Shown: in pieces, positions 11,129-22,331 of the stretch | Layout of the letters: every line of letters starts with the position of its first letter | How positions within the stretch are numbered: the stretch's first letter is position 1 | Assembly (NCBI RefSeq): GCF_030272615.1 | Contig: NC_081411.1 | Span: 834,260,136-834,324,135, forward strand | DNA: 64,000 bases | Origin: Cryptomeria japonica | Lineage: Eukaryota > Streptophyta > Pinopsida > Cupressales > Cupressaceae | Reading direction: 5' to 3' | The notes under the pieces: model-generated | The model's database searches: none | Told to the model about the DNA's origin: nothing | Seen by the model: the letters and a program-made list of their open reading frames with translations, nothing else | Program-made: the position numbers and the translations under genes

Positions 11129-13129
11129 GAATGAGACTTTGCTCTTGAGATAAAAGGGGATCATCATGGATGGAATACCGAAATATTAGGGGATCATCAT
11201 AACATTCTTGATAGGTGGGATTTTGATAAAAAAATGGGATTAGATTGGAGAGCCATGATGTCTTGATCTTGATTTAGGCTAGGACTCATTTCCTTTGAAT
11301 AAGCTTCTTCTTTTCAAGCGACGAGGTATGGTCATATGAGTGATCAAAGTTGATGTTTTGATAGGTTGATGTTGTTGACTTGATGGATAATTTATTTTGG
11401 ATACTCAATCTTACTAAGTTGAATAGAGGGTTTATTCGATGGGCCCCTATAACAAAGCACATCAAATGATATGGATAAAGTCTCCCGATATGGAAACTTG
11501 ATTTGACTAACTTGAATACCTAGCTAGGTATTGTTGTCGTTGAGATAGTTGGATGATAAACTCTTGATCACTTGGTTTGATACTTCTTAATCTCATTGGA
11601 TGAAATATTATCTTTAAGATAGTTTAAGATCTGATACCCCTTCCAAAGGTGCTAGTTGGATTTGGAAATTCTCTTCTCTCTAAGGTTTCTCTTTGCTCTT
11701 TGATTTGAAACTGATTATTGTATTGGTTGATTTGTAACTTGCAAGATGTTTCAATGTTCATGACAAGAAGACATAGCTTACAAAAAAACAATGGTCATCC
11801 CTACGCTAAACATTGAGTGTATGTTCTTGTGAGGATGTTATAAAATCTCTGATGTTATCATTGGCTTGATTTACAATAAAAGACACATTAGATAGACACT
11901 TTATTCTAGGGTCATCAAAAATACCATAGCCCACTAGTCTTGATACTCCATTAGCTCAAACAACCTTGTCACCCCCTAGAGGGCGCCCATTTTTTTGCCA
12001 TTTTCCAGAAATTAACCCAAAGTGAATTGTTTCTAGTTATCCTGGGAGATATATGGTGAGTAGCCTTGGGGGAAGATTCTTCCCCACCCTTGCATTATGA
12101 TATTACCAATGTTTGGCAACTGACTCAGTTCAAAGTCTCTATCACTATGGCTTTTAGTAAAGGCTTCTATTCGAAGATACCCTTTGAATTTGTGCAAGCA
12201 TGATTGAGGCCTATAGATCAACAAAGTACCAAACAAGATGTAGTCACGCAAGCGTGATTGAGACCTCAAGGCCCTACAAAGTGCTCGATATGAGATAACT
12301 CAAATATGCTCCATCCCTCGAGATTTTTATCTCAAAAAGGTGATTTGATTATAGTGAGGTAGAATACTTAGCTTTAGTCGTACTCACTTGGGTCGTACCC
12401 TTCTCACTAGCCCCCTCAAGGCTTTGGAAAGGCAGACCCTCTAAAGGATTTAATTGCTTGAAGTAAAAGAAAGCATAAAAGAGTGGGTTTGGCCTTTTGA
12501 TCACCCAATTAAGGGGAGAGCATATGCCTACCACTTTCGAGATAAAACAATCAATTGTTCATTTTAATCTTTCATAGCAATGGTTTTCTTACTTCTATTT
12601 GGAGATGTTGCTCCAACAAGCATGGTGTTCAATTTTAATCCCACATAGAAAAAAAAATTTGAACTTAAAATAAATCCTAGTCAACAAAAGCAAATTGGGT
12701 GGGCAAGAAAAGTAAATTGCTTGCTAAAACAAAGGGATGGCTTGTTCTTTTTAACTTTCAATAATAAGGATTGATTGTTCTTTTTACTTTTTCAAGAAAA
12801 AGAAGTGAGTTCTTTTTACTCTTTGTAAAATAAAAACTTGAATAAAAAATATAATCTAACTCCTTTGGACCTGCAACAAACATTAGTACCTACAAAACCC
12901 CTTTGAAAAGTTAGTCAAGATTGTGGGCTTACAAGCCTAGAATTTCCAAGTTGTGTTACAAAAATTAGCTCTCTTCATGTTACAAAAGCGCTACTCTGGA
13001 GAAGGTATGCACTATTCTGATGATTCTATGTGCTAAGAGAAAGTAAGACAAATTAGATTAGAAAGGTCCACATATGCACTGGAATATTTGGGTGTGAACT
13101 TGTGAAAAAATTGTTAGAAATTTGTCGGT
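11129..13129. other. Non-coding internal region of the Gypsy-like element, 5' half
   Basis: About 2 kb between the nested triple-LTR element and the PBS. Frames are short, and no gag motif is seen where gag would be expected. I see nothing else supportable here. Confidence 0.6.
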
Positions 13130-13147
13130 GCCCCACGATGGACACCA
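13130..13147 (-). other. Putative primer binding site of the coding-free Gypsy element
   Basis: The minus strand reads TGGTGTCCATCGTGGGGC, 4 nt after the LTR end. It resembles the TGGCGCC...GGGG block seen after 5' LTRs of plant Gypsy elements. The tRNA cannot be named from sequence alone. Confidence 0.55.
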
Positions 13148-13151
13148 AAAA

Positions 13152-15157
13152 TGTATGTTGAAAAGTGTAGAATATGCAAAACAAGACACAAACAACTCAA
13201 GCACACCAATGAAACATTATTTTAGAGATCAATGAAACATAAAACATAAGTAAATGAAACAAAATCTCTAATAATGTCTCATTGTTCTCTATCTTTGAGG
13301 ATCTTTCAAATCAAGGTGGCTCTTAGCTTGGAAGAGCACTTGATATCTAGGATGACTACCTAAAGAATGAGGGATTTATGATAAAAGATATAAATGCAAG
13401 TGCAACTAAGATCTTAGCATGATAGGGTTATGAAAAGCTATGATATGGTGCAAGATGATGAGATTAAAATGAAGATTATGCTAGTATGATATGCTATCCT
13501 AGCATGATAATGCTCTGATAATACTAAGTTATGATAAATAAACTAACATGTTATGATAATTCTATTATACTATGCTAACATGATATTCTATGCCAACATG
13601 ATAATTCTAATACTAGAATGCTCCTAAATCCTTAAGCTTGAAAAGAGAGGCAAATGAGACTCCTTGATAACCTGCACACAAGAAAATAACATAACCTAGA
13701 TGCAAAAACCTTGGATGATGATAATGAAGGAAATGAGATCTATTTATAGAAGAAATGGGGAGTTGGATGGTTAAGATTGAGTAATCTTAACAAGGGTTAG
13801 GATTGAATGATCTTCAATCCATGTGACACTTTCAACCCAATCCCATGTTGACAAGTGTCACCATGAGGAGGCTTGACAGGAGCAATAAGGAGCATTAAAT
13901 GCTTGAGGGGACATGATGGTTACTCTAGGGGGTTAGGTTAGGGTTAGGTTAATGGATATTCCCTTTATCCAAGAGATAAATAAATGTGCAAGGGTTAAAT
14001 GGCTACCTTAGTCAAAGAAATAAATTCTTTGAAGAGACCCGTGAGTTAAAAGGATGGTTAAGTTAGAGGAAACTCTCTAACCAAAGGTCAAAGGTGAGTT
14101 AACCATATATGGTTATGTAAGAGCCTTTAATAGTTTGGAAGACTTTAGAGGTTAACCATTTGAAGACATAAAGCCTTTAATGGTCATTCAAGACTTTGGA
14201 TGTTTTTGAGAAGTGACTTCCTTTTATTTAGGAATGTGATAATGATTAGGATATGATTAGGTTAAATTGGAAGTGATTAGAAGAATCTAGAAGGGGTTTA
14301 GGCATGCAAGTAGATTTTGTAGGAGAATGCAAATGGGAGGAATTTTGGGATTTTCAATTAAAGTAAAATCATTTATTTCAATTAAATGGTGCAAATTGCA
14401 TTTGGATAGATATTTAAATAAATATTAATTTATTTAAATGTGAATGTGAATTTCGGATTTTATTTAAATATATCTTAATTTATTTAAATGAGAAAAAAGG
14501 GGGATAAATCATTAAATGCTTGAAGACTTTGAGGGAAACCATTAAAGGCTTAAGAAGTCTTTAGAAAGAAGCCATTAAAGGTTTGAAGACTCTTAGGGAA
14601 GCTATTAAGTTTGAAGACTTTAAGGGAAACCATTAAAGGCTTGAGAAGACTCTTCGAAGGAAGCCAATAAAGGTTTGAAGACTATAAGGGAAGCCATTAA
14701 AGGTTTCAAGTGGGTGAGAATAAATAGAATTTTAAATAAATTATTAATTTATTTAAAATAGTGGTGCAACTTGTGTTTGTAGGGAAATGCAAGTGGGTGG
14801 AGGATAAAGGGGATTTAAATAAATGTTAATTTATTTAAATATGAGAGATGAGATTTTGGAGGATTTAAATAAATACTAATTTATTTAAATGTGAAAGAAG
14901 ATTTAATTAAATAAATATGATTTATTTATTTAATTAATGGTCTAAATTTGGTTAAGTGAATTAAATCAAATAAATTGAAAAAATTATTTAATTAATAGGA
15001 GAAGAGGGTGGGGATGAATTAATTAAATATTAATTTAATTAATAGTTGAAAAAGGATGAAAGATTAATTAAATATGAATTTAATTAATAGTTGGATGAAT
15101 GGTAATTAAACAATTATAAAATTCATTTAATTAGGTGGACAAAAATAGGTGTCTACA
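13152..15157 (-). repeat. 5' LTR of the coding-free Gypsy element (2006 bp)
   Basis: Complete LTR, minus-strand TGTAGACACC...CAACATACA. Its U3 part is dominated by TTAATTAAAT and ATTTAAATAAAT words and by an AAGACTTT-AAGGGAAACCATTAAAGG minirepeat (14500-14710). Confidence 0.85.
13741..13748 (-). promoter_or_regulatory. TATA box of the 5' LTR
   Basis: TATAAATA on the minus strand, conserved at the matching position of the other LTR (339-346). Confidence 0.5.
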
Positions 15158-15736
15158 CATAGCATGGACCTAATTCAAATTCTCGAATGATTACATTCAC
15201 CGGAAATCCTGGCAAGATAAACCGCAACACGCTACGCCACCATAAATACTACATAACATGCAAATCATCACCGGTTTATTAAAATCACCAAACACTCACA
15301 CAACGATCAATACGGATCACCAAAACAAATAGGACATGACTAGGAAACACCAACAAGCATGTTAGAATTATTCATAACAATTGCACAAACACCTCTTTTC
15401 AAATCTTCATCGGTCAATGTCTCAAAGCTCAAGAACACAATAAATCAGCAGCTGTCACAAGGAAAGATAAATTGCAGAGAACCAAATCACAAACCATATT
15501 AAATGAAGATACACAAGATCATCCCAAAAAATAATCCAAAGTCTTAGCACATGATATGATCACATTGAAATATACTGGAGGAAATATTGGATTCTGCAAA
15601 ACAGTGATAAGGAAAACAAAACTACAAAACCGGATCAAAAACTCTTCCCAAACTCACTGGAATAACTCACAGGAATATGTTGACATCAATGATAATAACA
15701 TATCTTAGCAGCAGCAATGATCAACCAAATCTAACA
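15158..15736 (-). repeat. Copia-A 3' LTR, first 579 bp only
   Basis: Aligns along its whole length to about 32530-33104 (shared words include AAATAGGACATG, CTAGGAAACACCAACAAG and GGAATATGTTGACAT). On the minus strand it starts TGTTAGATTTGG. It is interrupted at 15157 by the Gypsy LTR. Confidence 0.8.
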
Positions 15737-15750
15737 ATCTCCCTAATAAT
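15737..15750 (-). other. Copia-A polypurine tract
   Basis: The minus strand reads TTATTAGGGAGAT immediately before the LTR start TGTTAG. The tract is weak but correctly placed. Confidence 0.6.
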
Positions 15751-15756
15751 CCAACA

Positions 15757-16307
15757 CCAATAAAATTCTTATTCTTAGGTTTAGGCACAAGTTCCCATGT
15801 ATTATTCTTTTCAATCTGATCTAATTCTTCTTCCATAGCTCTCATCCATTTTTCATCTTTACAAGCTTCTGCAACATCTTTAGGTTCAACTTTAGAAATC
15901 AAACATACTTCTTCAACAACTAACCTTCTTCTAGTCATCACACCTTTATTCTTATCACCAATAATCTGATTTTTAGAATGATTCAGTCTTACATACCTCA
16001 GAGTCTTTTGATTGTTCTGATTATCAGGTTCCTGCACTTCTTCATTAGCAGCAACAACATCTGGGTTAACTATCTCTACCAGATCATTCTTCTTAGTCTC
16101 TTTAGTCTGAATAGGAGCTAAAACAATATGTTGTTTATCATCATATGCACATGATCTGATCTCTTTCCCAAGGTTATCATTCACCTTCACATTTGCACTT
16201 TCCACTATCTTTCTTAGTCTCTTAATGTAGCACCGGTAGGCTTTTCTCTTTGTAGAATATCCCAATCAAATTCCTTCATCACTTCTAGCATCAAAATTTA
16301 CTATATC
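15757..16307 (-). pseudogene. Copia-A integrase C-terminal and linker fragment, joined to the PPT
   Basis: Continues the integrase cut at 28557. The frame reads LGYSTKRKAYRCYIKR (end of the integrase fold), then an acidic linker, then RYVRLNHSKNQIIGDKNKGV and WMRAMEEELDQIEKNNTWEL, the block that normally leads into Copia reverse transcriptase. Here it stops after KPKNKNFIG and runs within about 20 bp into the PPT, so the reverse transcriptase and RNase H (roughly 2 kb) are absent. Copia-B keeps the same region followed by reverse transcriptase, which shows what was lost. Only a deletion derivative remains. Confidence 0.8.
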
Positions 16308-16312
16308 TTCAT

Positions 16313-16527
16313 TGTTGGCATTTGGAATAACTGATATAGATGCAGGTGATGCAGTTGAAGTTGGATGACTGCACCGGTAAAGGATAGAAGTCTATTCATG
16401 ATGAAGAGACTAAGATTCTATGAAAATATGACATGATCAGTTATTTGTGTTGTCATTGATGGCAACTGATGTTCTTGATGTCTTGTTTTGTCATCTAAGT
16501 GATTTGGTTTACTGGAAGATAGGGTTT
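16313..16527 (+). repeat. Copia-B left LTR, first part
   Basis: Matches the start of the right LTR (26854-27081) up to AAGATARGGTTT, where Copia-C begins. Confidence 0.88.
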
Positions 16528-19231
16528 TGTTAATCTTATAGGATCTAATTAATACTGAGAGGGGGGGTGAATCTGATAAACTTATAAAGCACTGAGACGG
16601 GGGGTTGAATCAGTGAAAGCAAAAATAGTAACACTTTAATTGTAGAATGGTAAAAACATTTAGCCAATTTACCAATGACTTTTCATATAATCCAAAGTGT
16701 TATAAAAGTATTCACAACAAGCAAAATATTCACCAATCACAAATATTTATACATGGAAAACCCAACTAGGAAAAACCGTGGTGAGATGAAACTCACAAGT
16801 TAACTATCTGCAGTATAGATAACTGACCGGTTTAAGGTCTACAAATTCTCTATTAGGAGAAAATCCTGTTAGAGATCTCAAGCCCTATTAGGAGCTATAC
16901 CTAGTTAAAGGTAACCTTAGTGGAGGATTTAGATCCAAGTTAACGAATCAACTTGTCAGAGGATTTATACAAAGAAGCTTGTTAGAGCTTACTCGGTTAA
17001 GGGATTTTACTGTTGCAGTGGTTAGAGAACAATAATTGGATTGATCTAAGAATAGAACCTTTTGTTGGTTTAGATCCTTTTCTGCGCATACATTACTATA
17101 TCACCGACATACTTTGCAACTCCTTCAACAAATCACATCTACTTCAACTCATATCATAACTTGTATCTTCTATATGAAATAACTCATCACAATGTCTTTA
17201 TATAGATATTAGATTTCATGTCGGCTCTTGAACCTTGACACAACTTTCTAGGTTCAATGAATCAAGACAATCTTTCTTAACATGACACAAATCACCGCCA
17301 TAGTGTCGGTCGATGGTAACACATCACAATTGGTGATAACTCATCACACAAATTGGGAAAACTGGTTAGAACACCGATACCGACTCAGTGTTGACCACTT
17401 CAAATAAAATATTAACTCATAGACTGATTCACTTTGAATTCATACTGGGTGATTGTCTCCATGCTCGTCCTTGACTTTATCTGCTGCATCTCAAAACTAG
17501 TAACTCTGGAATTGATCAAAATCGATTGATTTATCTACATATACCAGTTTAGACATCTTCATACCAGTTAAACTTCCACTATACATATAATACCGGTTAA
17601 CAACACAATGACTCAAATATACCGGTTTATCTTAACTAAGATGACTATGATAATGAAAATAGATGTGCCATCAATAACAACACATGAAGTCATCAAATGC
17701 AAAAATCATCATCAAGCCAACAGAATCAATATTAACAATAATTTGAAATCAGAAACTCAGACTCATAAAACTTTCACCAAATCAAATATAGATCAGCACT
17801 AGAGTCAGTTACCAGTATTGGTATCTACTGTTAAACATCTGCTAAACAAAAATATCAATGCTGCACATTAACAAGTCATTAACCATGCATAAACTGAAAG
17901 TAAAGAAAACCATCACATCAAAAACATTCACCATATGAACACCATGATTTTCACATGGAAACCCAAATAGGGAAAAACCATGGTGGGAATTGCTACCCAC
18001 AAATATTTTGCACTCTTTCAGAATGCGCCCTGTTAGGAGCTAAGCCCAGTTAGAAGCTTACAATGATGCCCTATTAGGAGCAAACCCTGTTAGGAGTCAC
18101 TCGGTTAAGGGATTTAATGCATCCTTGTTAGGAGCTTTGATCTATTAGGATCAACCTCACAAGAGGATTTAGAACTCAGATATTGAGTCACCCTCTAGGG
18201 GATTTTACAATGTGAGGTTTATTAGGACCTACCTAGTTAAGGGATTTTAGCTATTGTAATTGTTAGAAACAACAGTGAAATGATCTATGTATAGCACTCA
18301 ACTGCTTGCTTGATTAGATCCAACTAAGTTCTAAGTATGCATCACTCTGGAAGATCTTCTCACACACTAGTTTGACTTCACAACCTTCTCAAAATCATAA
18401 ACACTCAAAACATCAACCTTACTGGTATAAATAACCTTTACAACTAGGTCGACATCAAAACCCTAAGATTTACTACATAGATCATCACAAATCTTTAAAA
18501 CTCATTACAAATCATCACATGGATCATTACAATCAATTACAAATCAATATCAGTCATTGAATGATCATAAATCGTGACAACAAGTCGATCTAGTACAGAG
18601 TCAAACCCTTATCTCATTTCGCTAAGCACTTTGCACATTCCCCAAAAAATCGCTCTCTAAACGTACCAAAGAAGCTTTCAAAAACATCATGTTGTTTGTG
18701 CCACATTATCATTAACATGTGAACTTGATGTATATCATTGCCAAACCAAAAATCATTACCGGTCAAGAGAATTATTTACCTGTCCTTAAACCCTTCTTAA
18801 ACCCTAGCAAAAACTTAACATAAATTATAAGCATAACTTCTAGTTGTCACAACATGATGCAGTTCTGGTCGAATACATGTTATAATGATATAAACTTATA
18901 TTCAAAACCAAAAAGCCTCAAATATCACCAATCGCCATATACAATCAAAATATTTCCTCGTTTACCGGTTAAGGTCTAAGTTCTCAGTTTCTTGATTCTT
19001 TACCGGTAAGTCCTCTCCAGTAGACAAACATATTTAGATGACATAATACAACATAAGTAAACATCTGTATACATGAATAAACATTATTTGCCATCAATGG
19101 TGACATAAATAACTGATCAAAGTCATCCATCATGCAATGCCAATCTCTTCATCACAATGTCATCTCAAAGATTCTTGTATTGGCTTAGTCATCATTCTCC
19201 ATCTGTATCAGTTATGCCAAAGATGCCATAA
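16528..19231 (-). repeat. Copia-C 3' LTR, enlarged by an inserted LTR
   Basis: The first 46 bp match the reverse complement of the Copia-B LTR end (TGTTAATC...GAGAGGGGGG). From about 17802 the similarity resumes, including CATGGAAACCCAAATAGGGA and AAACCATGGTGGGA. The total of 2.7 kb is too long for this family (1.7 kb), which the inserted segment 16574-17801 explains. Confidence 0.65.
16574..17801 (-). repeat. Probable solo LTR inside the Copia-C LTR
   Basis: Starts TGATAAACTTATAAAG, then its own CACTGA...TCAGTG hairpin. GAATC precedes it and GAGTC follows (one mismatch), a possible target duplication. It carries the same AGGAAAAACCGTGGTGAGA module as the neighbouring LTRs. The right end (GCACTA) is not a clean CA, so the boundary is uncertain. 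Confidence 0.4.
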
Positions 19232-19578
19232 ATCTCCCCCTTTGGCATTGATGGAAACACTAATCATCAATATTTTTGGACCTTCTCTGCAACTCTTCTC
19301 TTCTCTATTGCACCTCATTTGTTGGTTACACTTTATCTTCAATTACACATCTTCTCCTCCTGATCATATGTCTTCTCTTATGACTAATCATATTTATTCT
19401 CCCCCTTTGACAACAATGCCAAAGGTGCATAAGCATCACAAATCATCAAATTTGTTGTTGTTGTCTTCAACTAGTTTGCAAACTCATCTAAGATGCTCCC
19501 CTTGTAGAGTAGCCTACATCTCATCAATCCAAAGTGAAAAATATTCATGAAGCCCACTGGATTGATGCACTTTGCATT
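19232..19578 (-). other. Copia-C 3' untranslated region and PPT
   Basis: The minus strand carries ATGCCAAAGGGGGAGAT next to the LTR (19232-19247). The rest is a non-coding spacer between the pol stop and the PPT, with several TTTGGCATTGTTGTCAAAGG-like words that also occur in Copia-B. Confidence 0.7.
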
Positions 19579-20905
19579 CTAGTTCTTTTTAAGTAGGGGT
19601 CTGACCCCTAATTTACCTCTGAGATACTCAAAGGTTGTCTTCGGTAATGGTTTTGTGAAAATGTATGCTAGCTACTCTTTGATTGTCACATACTCCATTT
19701 TGACTTGTTTTTCTTGTACTCTTTCCCTTAGAAAATGATATTTGAATTCTATTTGCTTTGTTCTTGCATGTAACACATGATTTTTTAAAATATTAATTGC
19801 ACTAGTATTATCACAGTAAATAGTTACCGGTTCAGACATATCAAATCTGAATCCTTCAAGCACATGTCTCATCCAAATTACTTGCATGCAATTCATTGAT
19901 GCTGAAACATACTCCGCCTCTACTATTGACTGAGAAACACAAGTTTTCTTCTCACTTGTCCAAGTAGCCAATCTGCCTCCAAGAAGAAAATTTCCACCAG
20001 TATTGCTTTTTCGGTCATCGACATTGCCTGCACAATTTGCATTAGTAAACACATTCAAAGAAAAATTTCCTTTATAAGGATACCATTAACCATAATTTAC
20101 TATGCCTTTTAGGCACCGAAATATCCTTTTCACCACTATCAAGTGAGTCTCCTTGGGATCCTTTTGAAATATAGCAACCAATCCAACATCATGTGCAATA
20201 TCCTGTTTTCTATGAACGACATAATGCAATCTACCAATCATATACCTATATTCTTTCTCATCAACAGATGGTGAATCATCTTGTTTAGACAACTTGTAGC
20301 TTGTCACCATTGGAGTACCAACTAGTTTTACAATCCTCCATGCCAAATGTTTTCAACACCTCTTTGACATACTTACTTTGACAGATAAAAATTCCACCAT
20401 CCAATTGCTGGACCTGCAACCCAATGAAAAATTTAATTTCACCAATAAGAGACATCTCAAATTCCTTTTTCATCTCTTCAACAAAATCCATGCATGTCAT
20501 CATTACCACCAAAAATTATGTCATCCACAAATACTTAAGCTATCAACACTTTCTCTCCATCAGTTGTTAGATATATGTTACTATCCTCATTGGCATGCTG
20601 GAATCCTCACTTGATCAGGTATGCATGCAACCTTTCAAACCATTCTCTCAATACCCGTTTCAAACTATATAATGCCTTATGTAGTTTTCAAACCATATAT
20701 TTGTCTTCAGGCAAAGAAAATCCATCCGGTTGTTCTATGTATACTTCTTCTTCAAAGATGCCATTAAGAAAAGCTTATTTAACATCCATCTGATAGACTT
20801 TAAATCTTTTAAATGCAACATAAGCAAGTAGCATTCTTACTCCTTCCAATCTTGCCACAGGTGCAAATGTTTCACCATAATCTTCTCCTTCTTCTTGTAC
20901 AAAGG
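19579..20905 (-). pseudogene. Copia-C reverse transcriptase (C-terminal) and RNase H, degenerate
   Basis: Minus-strand translation contains reverse transcriptase blocks (FAPVARLEGVRMLL-like, a segment EMSLIGEIKFFIGLQVQQLD, then LVGTPMVTSYKLSKQDDSP) and RNase H (ADW-type segment mutated to TNANCAGNVDD, SQSIVEAEYVSASMNC, YCDNTSAINILKN). The last residues match the Copia-B C-terminus (LGVRPL). A one-base insertion near 20325 shifts the frame and an in-frame TAG follows VTIKE. It is a relic and cannot make active enzyme. Confidence 0.85.
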
Positions 20906-22257
20906 TTTGGATGGTGAACTTGTATCATGGAAAGGTGTATGTGACTAGAACCGAAACTTGTGGAGATTACCGGAAGGCGTGTTTCAAATTTCTGATGAAG
21001 TTTTGCTAAGGTTTTAGTAGGGTTTAAGACCGATGAAGAAATCATCAAACTAGTAATAATTTCTATTATGATGGTGATCGACGACGAGTCTACATGAAGT
21101 TGGTAATAGGACACAACCTGCGTGAAAGATTTAATTGTTGTTTTGGTGCAATTCAAGGAAGATTTTCTTGGGAATCAACAAAATGCTTAGTAGAGTGTTT
21201 TGAGGGTTTGACTTTGGTACATATCGGATTTTCATGATGGGTTACAATAAACCAATGGTTGATAATGCATTGTAATTTGTTGTAATGATCTGTATATCGA
21301 TTTGTGATGATCTCTTCTAATTTGAATTGTAAATTCAAGATGAAATTAGTGTTTTGTGGCTGACCTAGTTGAAATCGCTATTTAGGATGACACAGTTGAT
21401 GTTTAGTGTGTTGGTGGTCTTAGAGAATGTGTTAAGTTGTCCAAGAGAAGTGTGAGATCTTCTTGAGAGTTGTAGAGTGTTGTGTATAACTTGATTTGAT
21501 CAAGCAAGCAGAGAAGTGCAAGTAACAGATCATTCTTTCACTGTTGTTCCCTAACAGTTGCAGCAGCTAAATCCCTTAACCGTGTAGGCCCTAAAAGGCC
21601 CTAAACATTTAAGTACCCTAATAGGGAAGCTCTAAAAAGAGTGTTAAATCCTCTCATGAGGTTGATCCTAATAGATCATGAAGCTCCTAACTGGGCTGCA
21701 AGGCAAATCCCCTAACCAGGTGACTCCTAACAATGTCTACTCCTAACCGGGCATATTATAGGCTCCTAACAGGGCATACTTTGAAAGAGTACAAATTTTT
21801 GTGGGTACCAACTCCCACCGTGGTTTCTCCCTATTTGGGTATCCACGTCAAAAACTTATGGTGTTCATGTGATGTTCTTGTTTATGTTTCATTTCATACA
21901 TTATTTATGAGACACCAGTTATGATGTTTTATCAGAAGTTTATCAGAGGTTACTGGTACTAATAAGGAGTCATTTGAGAATTTTTTTTATCTAATTGATA
22001 AGGTTAATGAGTTGGTAAATGATCAAGTTTATATGATTTATTTGGTGGTGAAATTATTGATAGATATGGTAAATGATTTGATTAATGTGTTAAGCAAATC
22101 TGATAAAGAGGTTATTAGATCTGATTAAAGAATTTGAGACATATGTTAAATGGTTTCAGATCTGATATAATTTTGTTTTTGGAGTTGAAGTTTTGATTGG
22201 TCTTAATAGTAATTTACCCCCCCTCTCAGTATTAACCGAATCCTCATATGATTTACA
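20906..22257 (+). repeat. Copia-B left LTR, second part
   Basis: Resumes homology to the right LTR at GGTTTGGATGGTGAACTT and runs to ...ATGATTTACA next to the PBS. It contains a cluster of CTCCTAACMGGG decamers (21580-21780). Confidence 0.88.
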
Positions 22258-22258
22258 A

Positions 22259-22271
22259 TTGGTATTAGAGC
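22259..22271 (+). other. Copia-B primer binding site
   Basis: TTGGTATTAGAGC, one mismatch from the initiator tRNA-Met site TTGGTATCAGAGC, one base after the LTR. Confidence 0.85.
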
Positions 22272-22331
22272 ATTGGTCCTTTTTGTGCAGAAAGCCTAAC
22301 CGCTTGAGGAAAAGATTTTGAGGAATTCAAG

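Larger units (their letters stand above)
1..15157 (-). mobile_element. Coding-free Gypsy-like LTR retrotransposon (LARD-type), left end outside the window
   Basis: Two direct repeats of about 2 kb (window start to 1594, and 13152-15157) flank 11.6 kb with no gag or pol reading frame. Orientation is minus: reading that way the right repeat begins TGTAGACACC and ends CAACATACA, is followed 4 nt later by a PBS-like block (TGGTGTCCATCGTGGGGC), and the left repeat is preceded by a purine tract. The internal part contains a nested element (5883-11123). Without it about 6.3 kb of the element's own sequence remains, all stop-rich. Long coding-free LTR elements are called LARDs and rely on proteins from an autonomous relative. 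The element inserted into the 3' LTR of Copia-A. The right flank starts CATAG, and the matching left target duplication lies outside the window. Confidence 0.85.
16528..20905 (-). mobile_element. Copia-C: 3' half of a minus-strand Copia element inside the Copia-B left LTR
   Basis: From the right, it starts in mid reverse transcriptase (FVQEEGEDYGETFAP) at 20905 and runs through RNase H, 3' untranslated region, PPT (about 19232-19247) and one LTR ending at 16528. No gag, protease, integrase or 5' LTR is present. About 77 bp of the host LTR (matching 27082-27158) is also missing at the right junction, so the truncation removed flanking DNA as well. Protein and LTR similarity show it belongs to the same broad family as Copia-B. 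Confidence 0.82.

Noticed and set aside
1-15157. Plus-strand orientation for the coding-free Gypsy element
   Set aside because: PBS-like and polypurine sequences are found only in the minus-strand reading.
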